NCBI GenBank assembly: GCA_023410535.1
Contig: JAEYPR010000020.1
Span: 62,001 to 126,000 of the forward strand
Direction: 5' to 3'
Source: Bacillota bacterium
Lineage (GTDB): Bacteria > Bacillota > UBA4882 > UBA8346
Length of the DNA: 64,000 nt
Below the pieces are notes generated by a model. It ran no database searches and was not told the DNA's origin. It saw nothing but the letters and a program-made list of their open reading frames with translations. Shown in pieces: positions 1-7,117 of the stretch. Both the position numbers and the translations under genes were made by a program. Each line of letters starts with the position of its first letter. Position 1 is the stretch's first letter.

Positions 1-600
1 CGGATAATACTCATGATTCATATATAAAATGTCAAAATCCATCTTTTTAAAGGTTCGGGTCAACTGGGTCAAAAAGCCCAACGGGTCGATCCGGACATTG
101 CTGGTGTAACAATTACAAGGTTGGTTGGTGTACGGGGTGAATTCACCGCTGTCGCTCTTTTTGAATAAGAAGAACTCAATTTCGCTGGCGGCAATCGGTT
201 CCAAACCCAACTCCCGGTATTTTTCAATGATACTTTTTAAGAACCAACGGGGCGATTGCATCATCGGTTCATCATGATAATAAAGATCGCCGAGGATTAG
301 GGCGGTTTTTTCTTGAAACGGCAGCACCACAAAGGTTGACGGATCGGCGACAATCTTCATATCATCATAGTTGTATTCGGAGAGTCCCTTAACCTCTGCG
401 ACGTTATTGTCAAACCCCATCGCCATGACCGCAGCGCAAAACGCAATTCCGTGTTCCAATGCTTCGTCGATCATATCCGCCGGCATTATTTTGCCACGGT
501 TGATACCGTGAAGGTCAACATACTCCAAGCGAATCATTTCAATGTCATGTTCTTTGATCAAACGTTTCACATCAGCTTGGGTTCGTTTCGTTTCTCCCAT
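1..600 (-). CDS. Glutamine synthetase-like protein, N-terminal part (cut by window start)
   Basis: The first 200 residues of a glutamine synthetase family protein are visible; the rest lies left of the window. The ATG at 600 is preceded by GAGGAG nine bases upstream, and an alternative ATG five bases further upstream hits a stop at once. Family marks are DLHGINRGK near residue 30 (beta-grasp domain) and EIEFFLF around residue 150, the start of the catalytic domain with its metal-binding glutamate. The family ligates ammonia or an amine to glutamate using ATP. Whether this copy is a true GlnA or a gamma-glutamyl-amine ligase (PuuA or GlnA3 type) cannot be settled from the N-terminus. Its upstream region shares a two-module operator with the APC permease at 38473-39912, which favours a role with an imported amine or amino acid. 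Confidence 0.85.
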   Translation of the reverse strand, partial: MGETKRTQADVKRLIKEHDIEMIRLEYVDLHGINRGKIMPADMIDEALEHGIAFCAAVMAMGFDNNVAEVKGLSEYNYDDMKIVADPSTFVVLPFQEKTALILGDLYYHDEPMMQSPRWFLKSIIEKYRELGLEPIAASEIEFFLFKKSDSGEFTPYTNQPCNCYTSNVRIDPLGFLTQLTRTFKKMDFDILYMNHEYYP

Positions 601-632
601 CACATTCAGCTCCTCATTTTCGTCTCAATATA

Positions 633-648
633 TTACATAAAACTGACA
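633..648. promoter_or_regulatory. Proximal TNACA-N6-TNACA operator, GS-like gene
   Basis: TTACA (633-637), six bases, TGACA (644-648): a direct repeat with 11-bp period, 33 bases before the GS-like start codon. The same arrangement lies in the proximal promoter region of the APC permease (39967-39982). The spacing of one helical turn is typical of OmpR/PhoB-type response regulators, but the regulator is not identified. Confidence 0.45.
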
Positions 649-758
649 TTATCCAAATTGATTCCTTCAAAAAATCATTAGTTTTCTTAACTTTCACACC
701 CAAACGTAGCTAAGCAATGTCATTTTGTAGTTTGATTATATCTTTATGGCAAGATTAA

Positions 759-797
759 TGTCAACTATTTCTGAATATAGTTAACATATACATTACA
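759..797. promoter_or_regulatory. Distal TGTCA-N18-TNACA-N6-TNACA operator, GS-like gene
   Basis: TGTCA (759-763), 18 bases, TAACA (782-786), TATACA, TTACA (793-797). The permease distal region (40097-40135) has the same order and exactly the same 18- and 6-base spacings, and shares ACTATTT directly after TGTCA and TATACA between the half-sites. The remaining 600-1015 interval holds only this site, the proximal site and two terminators. Confidence 0.5.
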
Positions 798-917
798 TTA
801 TTTTTCAACCATCATATAGATTAACGAATGCTTTTATCGCAAGTACTCAGCTCACCAACCCAAACTTCGCCAAATAGTAAGTTGGCTTCCCGTTCAATTT
901 GAAACATGGGAAATAGC

Positions 918-948
918 AAAAAGAAGCCGCAAAACGCAGCCTCTTTGG
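918..948 (-). terminator. Second hairpin of a tandem terminator pair
   Basis: Read on the minus strand, AAAGAGGCTGC and GCGGCTTCTTT form an 11-pair stem with two wobble pairs and a short T-rich loop, followed by more T residues. It lies about 30 bases downstream of the stronger terminator at 980-1001 and upstream of the GS-like promoter region, so it probably insulates that gene from hisG-side readthrough. Confidence 0.55.
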
Positions 949-976
949 GTTATCACTTCACTTTGTCGCCCCAATT

Positions 977-1001
977 AAAAAAGCACCCAAACGGGTGCTT
1001 T
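977..1001 (-). terminator. Rho-independent terminator after the small ORF and hisEG
   Basis: AAAGCACCC and GGGTGCTTT form a perfect 9-bp stem with a 4-base loop (989-992), followed on the minus strand by a run of six T (complement of 977-982). It ends the hisE-hisG-small ORF transcript. Confidence 0.85.
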
Positions 1002-1015
1002 ACCGGGTCGTAAGT

Positions 1016-1162
1016 TTATTGTTCAGCTTCGGTCTCGTCAGTTGTCTCCGAAAAAGGGGGTTGGTCTGCGTTACCCTGGGGATTGAATAACGCGTTCAAA
1101 AGCATGGCGCGCTTCACCTCCATTGCATCACTCTCGCAAACCTCTTCTTCCGTTTTTGCCAA
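1016..1162 (-). CDS. Candidate small protein, 48 aa, downstream of hisG
   Basis: A 48-codon frame starts at TTG 1162, preceded by GGGAGGTGG (complement of 1167-1175) at good spacing, and ends just before a strong terminator. The peptide is acidic at both ends (starts MAKTEEEV, ends DETEAEQ) with a short hydrophobic or basic middle (EVKRAMLLNALFNP). It has no signal peptide and one cysteine. It lies 93 bases past hisG in the same orientation, so it may be the last cistron of that transcript. No family is recognised. The strong SD and terminator support it; a chance frame of this size is still possible. Confidence 0.45.
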   Translation of the reverse strand: MAKTEEEVCESDAMEVKRAMLLNALFNPQGNADQPPFSETTDETEAEQ

Positions 1163-1255
1163 ATCGCCACCTCCCGAATATTACTTCACACCGTGATGGT
1201 AGATATTTTAAACTGGAATTCGGGCGGTATACCTTGTCGAGGTAGAGGACTTATT

Positions 1256-2104
1256 TTATAAACGGCAAGAACTGATCTTGGTCACGATGATTCCTTTGGC
1301 GCCCAACCGCTTCAATTCATCCATCGTTTGATTGATCTCGCCGGAGTTAACCATTGATTTAATAGCAAACCAACCTTGTTTATTTAACGGGGAGACGGTG
1401 GGCGATTCGATGCCTGGGGTTAACCGGCAGGCTTGTTCCAGCAACGCTTGGTTAATATCATACTCGATCATGACATATTTCCGGGCGGTGATGATCCCTT
1501 TTAAACGCTCGATAAAGGTCTGGACCGGCTCGCTGCCGGTAATCTCCGTATTTTTCGAGATCACAATCGCTTCCGATGTCACTACCGGTTCGCCGATAAT
1601 TTGCAATCCGGCCGCCTCAATGGTCTTGCCGGACTGAACCACATCGGCAATGGCATCGGCAATTCCCAGTTGGACCGAGATCTCGACCGCGCCGTCCAGT
1701 TTGATCAGTTTCGCTTGGATGCCCAACCCGTTGAGATAGTTGGTGACCAGATTGGGATAGGAAGTCGCGATCCGCAGTCCTTGAAAATCCTTGATTTGCA
1801 GCGGGGAATCGGCGGGAACCGCAAACCGGAACCACGATTTCCCAAGTTCCAACGGGAGGATTTCGTGAAAGTCCAATTCGCTTTCAAACGCCAAATCGCG
1901 GCCGGTGATTCCCAGATCCAAGATTCCGTTATAAACATAAGCGACAATATCTTTGGGGCGCAGAAAGAAAAAATCAATATCATTGCGGTGGTCGCGAATG
2001 GTTAATTGGTTTGACGCGACCTGACAATTATAACCCGCCTCTTTCAACAGCAACACGACTTCTTCGGACAATCGGCCTTTGTTGGGAACCGCTATTCGTA
2101 GCAT
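1256..2104 (-). CDS. hisG: ATP phosphoribosyltransferase, long form
   Basis: Catalyses the first step of histidine synthesis, ATP plus PRPP to phosphoribosyl-ATP, in the cytosol. The N-terminus MLRIAVPNKGRLSEE is the family signature, and the P-loop-like region LDGAVEISVQLGIADAIADVV follows near residue 150. At about 282 residues it has the C-terminal regulatory domain of the long form (from ARKYVMIEYDI on), so it should be a histidine-inhibited hexamer that needs no HisZ. I prefer the ATG at 2104 (AAGGAG seven bases upstream) over the TTG six bases earlier. It follows hisE by 12 bases; the rest of the his pathway is not in the window. Confidence 0.95.
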   Translation of the reverse strand: MLRIAVPNKGRLSEEVVLLLKEAGYNCQVASNQLTIRDHRNDIDFFFLRPKDIVAYVYNGILDLGITGRDLAFESELDFHEILPLELGKSWFRFAVPADSPLQIKDFQGLRIATSYPNLVTNYLNGLGIQAKLIKLDGAVEISVQLGIADAIADVVQSGKTIEAAGLQIIGEPVVTSEAIVISKNTEITGSEPVQTFIERLKGIITARKYVMIEYDINQALLEQACRLTPGIESPTVSPLNKQGWFAIKSMVNSGEINQTMDELKRLGAKGIIVTKISSCRL

Positions 2105-2116
2105 CGGCAATCTCCT

Positions 2117-2380
2117 TTATAAATATTCATAGACGTCCTCTAGCTCGATTTCGTTTGCGATCATCATCACTTGCAGATGGTATAATAGTTGCGACATTTC
2201 TTCGGCGAGCCGCTCCTTATTTTCATACTCGGCGGCCATCCAGACTTCGCTGGCTTCCTCCACAATTTTCTTCCCGATGAAATGCTTCCCTTTTTGGAGT
2301 TCTTGCACCGTTCCGGAATCGGGATCGCGTTTCGCCGCTTTGGCTTTCAATTCGCTAAATAATTCCTCAAACCGTTTCAT
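2117..2380 (-). CDS. hisE: Phosphoribosyl-ATP pyrophosphohydrolase
   Basis: An 87-residue stand-alone HisE that removes pyrophosphate from phosphoribosyl-ATP, the second step of histidine synthesis. The all-alpha MazG-like fold is shown by the acidic metal-binding helices KKIVEEASEVWMAA and RLAEEMSQLLYHLQVMM. Size is normal for the separate enzyme; in many bacteria it is fused to HisI. It is the first gene of a hisE-hisG unit, an unusual pairing because hisE normally closes the his operon. Confidence 0.93.
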   Translation of the reverse strand: MKRFEELFSELKAKAAKRDPDSGTVQELQKGKHFIGKKIVEEASEVWMAAEYENKERLAEEMSQLLYHLQVMMIANEIELEDVYEYL

Positions 2381-2698
2381 TATTTAAACCCCATTTACTC
2401 AAATTGGATCAAATCATACCTGGTCATAAATTTACCATAAAGCGCTTGAAAAGTAAATTAACTCTGGGTCAAATATTTAATTCGCCACGGAAGCGCAGCG
2501 AGGCATCCGCTCATCCACCGATTTACTCATCCTGAATAAATATTCCATGCGTCCCGAAGCGGCTTCACCGAATCGGTTTGCAAACTTTGCCGTAAATTTC
2601 AAAGGAATGTTTTAACGGAAACGGCAGCAACCTTTGCGGTAAGCCTTCCGAAACGTGGGAAACTAGACTCAAACTTCAAGGAAAGGAGGTCTAGCCGC
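2381..2698. other. Intergenic region between divergent hisE and CBM gene
   Basis: 318 bases without a convincing gene. A TTGACC box (complement of 2467-2472) is oriented toward hisE, but a good -10 partner is not evident. A strong AAGGAGGTC SD near 2682-2691 serves the TTG start at 2699. I saw no riboswitch I can name. Confidence 0.4.
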
Positions 2699-3082
2699 TT
2701 GGATTTTTCAATCAAACTCAGAGACGTCTTCAATTTTAATCGCGATAAACAGACCGAATTCGGAAAATTATTCGATGCCGGCAAATTCCGCTCGGAAAGT
2801 GCCTTGTATGAATTTGGCCAGATTGATAACGAACCTTGTCTGAAGATTCATTATCACGGAATCCTCAAAGCGGACGGAGCAGACACTGTGTTCCTTCATT
2901 ACGGTTTTAACGATTGGGATCCGGGGACAATTCAGACGGTTCAGATGAATCGGCTTGAAAACGGTTGCTTTGAGGCGACAATCGATCCCCAAGGAAAACA
3001 AGTCGTCAATTACTGCTTTATCGACCCAGCCGGAAACTGGGACAACAATAGCGGACAAAATTGGCAGGTCATCGTTCATTAA
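2699..3082 (+). CDS. Carbohydrate-binding module protein (CBM25/53-like), intracellular
   Basis: 127 residues with a TTG start eight bases after a strong AGGAGGT. The C-terminal 85 residues read as a starch-binding-type beta-sandwich: HYHGILKADGADTVFLHYGF, NDWD, then VVNYCFIDPAGNWDNNSGQN, which resembles the aromatic ligand-binding strands of CBM25/CBM53. It has no signal peptide, membrane segment or catalytic domain, so it would act in the cytoplasm, perhaps on glycogen. The N-terminal 40 residues are not recognised. It is a single-gene unit ending at a bidirectional terminator. Confidence 0.7.
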   Translation: MDFSIKLRDVFNFNRDKQTEFGKLFDAGKFRSESALYEFGQIDNEPCLKIHYHGILKADGADTVFLHYGFNDWDPGTIQTVQMNRLENGCFEATIDPQGKQVVNYCFIDPAGNWDNNSGQNWQVIVH

Positions 3083-3090
3083 TTTTTATT

Positions 3091-3117
3091 AAACCTCCTG
3101 GGTACAGGAGGTTTTCA
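3091..3117. terminator. Bidirectional terminator between converging genes
   Basis: AACCTCCTG and CAGGAGGTT pair perfectly around a GGTA loop, with T-rich flanks on both strands. It ends the CBM gene on plus and the MocR gene on minus. Confidence 0.8.
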
Positions 3118-3143
3118 TTTGTACTCAAATCGTTTCGATCGGC

Positions 3144-4478
3144 TTACGTTTTCAAAGCTGCTTGGATGATTGCCACACCGCATTTGATCTCCGCCGTCGA
3201 CGTCCGGGCCACGCTTAGCCGCAGGCTATTTTGGGCTGACGGTTCGATGTAAAAACCGCCGCTACCGGAGACCAACACGCCTTGCTTTTCGAGCTTTTCC
3301 AATATCCGGTTCGCATCCATCCCCTCCGGCAGTTGCAGATAGGAATAAAAGCCCGATTCCCCTCCCACGCACTTTACACCGGAGCGGGTTAACAGGTTAA
3401 AGCTTTTTCTCAGGCACCGCAAACGCTCCGCTAGCTCTTTTTGCATCAAATGAACCTGCTTTTTCAAGAGCTGACTCCGGAGATAAATTTCCAGCGTAGC
3501 CTGGGAGACCAAGGATGGCGAAAAATAAGAGTCATAATACGAAGACGCCACCGCTTGTTGAAAGGCCGGAATCAGCGGGGTCGGAATGACCATCAAACCG
3601 ATCCGGATCCACGGAATAATCTTGGTATAGTTTTTCAGATAAATAAAATGGTCATGGTCGCCTTCGGCAAACAGGGTGTCTCCCGGCGTTTCCGTCACAT
3701 CCCCGAAATAATCGTCTTCGACAATATAGACATGGTATTTGGAGGCCAAAGCGGCAATCGCCTTGCGCTGACTTCGCCGATAGGCCGTACCCAACGGATT
3801 ATGATTCCGCGGCACGGTATAGAAAAACTTGATCCGCTCCGTTTTAAACAATCGCTCCAGCCGGTTCAGGTCAATGCCTTGTTCCGTTCGGTCGATCCCC
3901 TCCACCGGTACCTTTTGAAATCGTAAAAAGTCCAGATAATAGCGGTAGGTCGGTTCTTCAACCAAGATTACCTGTCGCCCGTTGGGAAACGGTAGCGCGG
4001 TCAATATACTCAATCCCTGTTGCACGCCGAGGTTGACAAAAACGTTTTCCGGACGGGTGAAGACTTGAAAATCGGTTAGATACGCCGTAAGCAACTGCCG
4101 TAACGACTCCACGCCGTAGGGGTTTTGACAAAGCGACCGGTGTTCGTAAAGATCAACCGAACGGTCCAAACAGTGTTTGAGGTCGGGAATATGAATGGTG
4201 CCGATGATTGGGTTGCCGGTTGAAAAATTGATCACGTTTGAATCGTTTTCGCCCCGGAGACGCTGGTTCTCAACGCAAAAATAACCGCTTTGCGGCACGG
4301 AATAAACCAGGTGTCGCTGTTTTAACGTCTCGTACGCCGCCACGACCGTGCTCTTGCTGCATTGGTATTGTTCCGACAACTCGCGCACCGAAGGAAGTTT
4401 CTTACCGGAATGATAAAATTGAGTCCGGATCCTCATTTCCAAATCCGCCTGGATGCGCGCTCCAATGTGGTTTGCCAT
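3144..4478 (-). CDS. MocR-type regulator (GntR HTH fused to aminotransferase fold)
   Basis: 444 residues. Residues 1-70 are a GntR winged helix (KLPSVRELSEQYQCSKSTVVAAYETL). The rest is a class I aminotransferase-like domain with the PLP motifs VFVNLGVQQG, NPLGTAYR, VEDDYFGD and an IYLKNYTKIIPWIRIG stretch holding the Schiff-base lysine (usually SFSK, here KNYTK). MocR proteins use PLP or a substrate as ligand and often control vitamin B6, taurine or GABA genes. It is divergent from the PHP gene, with an 8-bp-arm inverted repeat at 4491-4510 beside its own SD. Target: probably itself and the PHP-MFS pair. Confidence 0.85.
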   Translation of the reverse strand: MANHIGARIQADLEMRIRTQFYHSGKKLPSVRELSEQYQCSKSTVVAAYETLKQRHLVYSVPQSGYFCVENQRLRGENDSNVINFSTGNPIIGTIHIPDLKHCLDRSVDLYEHRSLCQNPYGVESLRQLLTAYLTDFQVFTRPENVFVNLGVQQGLSILTALPFPNGRQVILVEEPTYRYYLDFLRFQKVPVEGIDRTEQGIDLNRLERLFKTERIKFFYTVPRNHNPLGTAYRRSQRKAIAALASKYHVYIVEDDYFGDVTETPGDTLFAEGDHDHFIYLKNYTKIIPWIRIGLMVIPTPLIPAFQQAVASSYYDSYFSPSLVSQATLEIYLRSQLLKKQVHLMQKELAERLRCLRKSFNLLTRSGVKCVGGESGFYSYLQLPEGMDANRILEKLEKQGVLVSGSGGFYIEPSAQNSLRLSVARTSTAEIKCGVAIIQAALKT

Positions 4479-4490
4479 CGTTTAACCCCC

Positions 4491-4510
4491 AAACTGTACC
4501 AGTACAGTTT
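4491..4510. promoter_or_regulatory. Inverted repeat, likely MocR operator
   Basis: AAACTGTA and TACAGTTT surround CCAG. The site lies in the divergent MocR-PHP gap, 12 bases upstream of the MocR start and just upstream of the PHP promoter at 4524-4553, so bound protein could affect both directions. Confidence 0.5.
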
Positions 4511-4523
4511 GATTATAACACAA

Positions 4524-4553
4524 TTGAGCCCACCACTGAAACCAGGCTATAAT
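4524..4553 (+). promoter_or_regulatory. Sigma-A type promoter of the PHP-MFS unit
   Basis: TTGAGC (4524-4529), 18-base spacer, perfect TATAAT (4548-4553). The -10 box overlaps the first in-frame ATG (4552), so that ATG cannot be the start of a normally led message and an internal start is needed. Confidence 0.6.
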
Positions 4554-4590
4554 GAAGAAGACGTTTCAGGGATTTTTAGGAAAGCGGGCA

Positions 4591-5484
4591 GTGAAACAGA
4601 TGAACCGGATCGACCTTCACATCCATTCTTATTACAGCGACGATGGCGAGCTCAGTCCGGCCGAGATCGTTCGGACCTGCCGGCAAAAGAGTTTACACAC
4701 CATCGCCATTACCGATCATAATTCGGTGCAAGGAGTGGCCGAAGCGGTTCATTATGGCGACATGTTGGGGGTTGAGGTAATTCCGGGCATTGAGATCGAT
4801 TGTACTTTTGCGGGAGTCAATCTCCATCTGCTCGGGTACGGGATTGACCCCCGAAACCAGGCGTTCGACCTGCTCGAACAAGCGATCCGTCAACAAGAGC
4901 AGGCGGTGTTGCCGCAAAAGCTCGCCAACCTCCGCGCCCTGGGGCTACCCATCTGTGAAGCGGAAATCCTGCAACAGGCCGGCGGACGTTGTTTTACCGG
5001 CGAGCTCATCGCGGAAATGCTGCTGAGCAGACCGGAAAACAAACAAAATAAGCTACTCCAACCTTATTACGACGGGGGATCCCGTGGCGATATGCCCTAT
5101 CTCAACTTTTACCGGGATTTTCTGGCCCAAGGCAAGCTTGCTCATGTGCCGATCGAATATCCGACGTTGGCGGCGGCGTTACGCTTAATTAAGGATAGTC
5201 ACGGCTTGCCGGTGCTGGCTCATCCCGGCGAAACCCTTCAAGGGCGGTTGGATTTGCTGGAAGCGATCATTGGTGAAGGCATTATGGGCATCGAAGTGTA
5301 TAGCAACTACCACTCCCGCGCGCAAATCGACTATTTTCACCAAAAGGCTGCCGAGCATCAACTGTTTGTCTCCGGCGGCAGTGACTTTCATGGAAAAAAC
5401 AAACCCCGCATCGATTTGGGTTCGGTCAATTGCGCTTCGCCACAATTTTTCCTGCCATTCCTGCCACCTCACTCTTTGCAATGA
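4591..5484 (+). CDS. PHP-domain phosphoesterase
   Basis: About 297 residues of the PHP superfamily (COG0613 type), metal-dependent phosphoesterases acting on nucleoside or oligonucleotide phosphates (RNase AM/YciV relatives) or other small phosphate esters. Metal-binding motifs in order: IDLHIHSYYSDDG, ITDHNSV, EVIPGIEIDC, VLAHPGE, IEVYSNYH and GGSDFHGKNK. I chose GTG 4591 because AGGAAAG sits 6-9 bases upstream; ATG 4600 is possible, and ATG 4552 lies inside the -10 box. The MFS gene follows 15 bases later with its own SD, so the two form one operon whose product may be linked to the transported solute. Confidence 0.8.
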   Translation: MKQMNRIDLHIHSYYSDDGELSPAEIVRTCRQKSLHTIAITDHNSVQGVAEAVHYGDMLGVEVIPGIEIDCTFAGVNLHLLGYGIDPRNQAFDLLEQAIRQQEQAVLPQKLANLRALGLPICEAEILQQAGGRCFTGELIAEMLLSRPENKQNKLLQPYYDGGSRGDMPYLNFYRDFLAQGKLAHVPIEYPTLAAALRLIKDSHGLPVLAHPGETLQGRLDLLEAIIGEGIMGIEVYSNYHSRAQIDYFHQKAAEHQLFVSGGSDFHGKNKPRIDLGSVNCASPQFFLPFLPPHSLQ

Positions 5485-5499
5485 ATCAGGAGGTTTGCA

Positions 5500-6702
5500 A
5501 TGACAAATCAGACGAAACACCGGCAATGGTTGGTGACGATCGGCGCTTTCGCGACGTTTTTGCTCTTTGGAGCGCTCGACAATTTAAAAGGCCCGACCAT
5601 TCCGTTCATTATCAAAGGCTTAAAGATCAATTACGCTTTGATGGGCAATATTCTGGGCTTGGAGTACCTTGGCTTTTTCGCTGCGACGTTGCTGGCCGGA
5701 GTAATTATTTTACGGTTGGGATTGAAAAATACCGTACTGGCCGCAGTGGCCTTGTTGGGGACGGGGATCGCGGCGGCGGCCGGAGTGCCGCGTTACGGGG
5801 TTTGGTTAATCGCCTTTATTCTGCTTGGTTTGGGGTTTGGCACCCTGGAAATTGCAGGCAGCAATCTGATGGTGCTGGTGTACCCGGAGCACAAGGGGAA
5901 AATGCTCAACTTGCTTAATGCTTTTCATGGGTTCGGTTCAATGCTGGCGCCGTTGTACGCCGGCGTGTTGCTGGCGTTTCAGGCGTCATGGCAGAGTGTT
6001 TTTGGATTTTGCTTGATTCCCGTCCTGCTGTTAGTGGTTTACCTGTCGCTGATCCGTTTTCCCAAACAAGAACCGCTGAAAACCGAGCCGCTAATCCATT
6101 TGGCAAAAACCGCTTTCGCTCCCACGATGTTCTGGCACTATATCGCCATTTGCTTTTACGTGGCGGCAGAAATCGGCGTTTCCGCCTGGATTGTCGAATA
6201 CGCCACCACGATCAAAGGCCAACCGGCCTTTTACAGTTCAGTTTTGCTTTCGGTTTATTTTGGTTTGATCACCGGAGGCAGATTGTTGGGGAGTATGATC
6301 GTTGACCGGGTGGGGCATCTGAAAATAGTGTTTTGGGCGATGGTCGGAGCGGTCGTCAGCTTAAGCGTCGGGATGTTCGGTCCAAACGCCTGTGTTTTGT
6401 TCCTGGCGGTGACCGGCTTATTCTTTTCGATCATCTTTCCGACCCTGACCGCGTCGTTTTCAAACATTCCCCAACCGCAAGTGGCAAAATACTTTGGATT
6501 TTTATTTGCCTTCGCCGGCATCGGCGGAATCATCGGCCCCTGTCTGGTCGGAATCCTCGGCAATTATCTGCAATTGTCGAACAGTATTTTACTGATTCTG
6601 GTTTATGCCTTAATCATCTGCGCTGCCACAATCAGACTCCTTTTTCTCGAGGCGCAAACAGTTCGGGTTACCAAGCTGCCAACGGTCAATCAAGCGGAAT
6701 AA
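5500..6702 (+). CDS. MFS transporter, 12 TM
   Basis: 400 residues with about 12 hydrophobic segments and the MFS layout of two six-helix halves; helix 1 starts at VTIGAFATFLLFGALDNLKG. The GGRLLGSMIVDRVG stretch after helix 7 is the weak second copy of the MFS loop motif. The general look (sequence near residue 110, GLGFGTLEIAGSNLMV) is closest to the fucose/glucose-galactose permease type, but the substrate is unknown. It is co-transcribed with the PHP gene. The 3' end overlaps the converging ORF at 6686 by 17 bases. Confidence 0.8.
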   Translation: MTNQTKHRQWLVTIGAFATFLLFGALDNLKGPTIPFIIKGLKINYALMGNILGLEYLGFFAATLLAGVIILRLGLKNTVLAAVALLGTGIAAAAGVPRYGVWLIAFILLGLGFGTLEIAGSNLMVLVYPEHKGKMLNLLNAFHGFGSMLAPLYAGVLLAFQASWQSVFGFCLIPVLLLVVYLSLIRFPKQEPLKTEPLIHLAKTAFAPTMFWHYIAICFYVAAEIGVSAWIVEYATTIKGQPAFYSSVLLSVYFGLITGGRLLGSMIVDRVGHLKIVFWAMVGAVVSLSVGMFGPNACVLFLAVTGLFFSIIFPTLTASFSNIPQPQVAKYFGFLFAFAGIGGIIGPCLVGILGNYLQLSNSILLILVYALIICAATIRLLFLEAQTVRVTKLPTVNQAE

Positions 6703-7117
6703 AACCGCCGCGGCTCCATAACCATAATGGGGTATGGATATCAATCGGATCGAATTCGGATGCCGCAAGCACCCGGACCCATTCCCGGCTGACGATGGTT
6801 TGAAGGTCGGGATGCCGGACCAGCTCCGGGGCGACTAAACCCAGCCGGATCGATGCTTGAATCACATGAGTGTCGGGAGCGACCGACAGCGCGGCCTTTT
6901 CGCGCAATTCCAAATCAGTATACTGACTGAGAACGTAAAGCCAATAGTTGCTGATCTTGGGTTCACTTAAATAAGGAAAGTGGGGTTTTCGGGTTTTTTG
7001 AATATACGTGAGGATTGCCGGAACCCGGCATTCGGTCATGCGAAACAAATTGCGCGTCTTACCCGCCGCCATCCCGCCTTGAATGGTACTTTGGACATGA
7101 TTTTTTAGCTCCTTCAA
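6686..7117 (-). CDS. Hypothetical protein with HhH-GPD-like segment, possibly truncated
   Basis: An open frame of 143 codons from a TTG at 7117, inside the 3' end of the adenylyltransferase-like gene. The middle carries APDTHVIQASIRLGLV, which resembles the catalytic-aspartate segment (VDTHVxRVxxRLGL) of helix-hairpin-helix DNA glycosylases; the tail IDIHTPLWLWSRGGF is not recognised. A glycosylase domain would need roughly 100 more residues upstream. The best SD here (GAAGGAGC) instead serves an ATG-TCC in another frame that stops after about 20 codons. Either the gene is a decayed fragment or the N-terminus is frameshifted. Confidence 0.45.
   Translation of the reverse strand: MKELKNHVQSTIQGGMAAGKTRNLFRMTECRVPAILTYIQKTRKPHFPYLSEPKISNYWLYVLSQYTDLELREKAALSVAPDTHVIQASIRLGLVAPELVRHPDLQTIVSREWVRVLAASEFDPIDIHTPLWLWSRGGFIPLD

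Noticed and set aside
1601..2005. Plus-strand ORFs opposite hisG and other long antisense frames throughout the window
   Set aside because: They overlap clear family members on the other strand, lack SD sites and show no recognisable motif.
2560..2700. Possible riboswitch (c-di-GMP-like AAGCC and GCAGC fragments) upstream of the CBM gene
   Set aside because: The order and spacing of the conserved c-di-GMP-I or glycine riboswitch elements are absent; only short GC-rich fragments agree.
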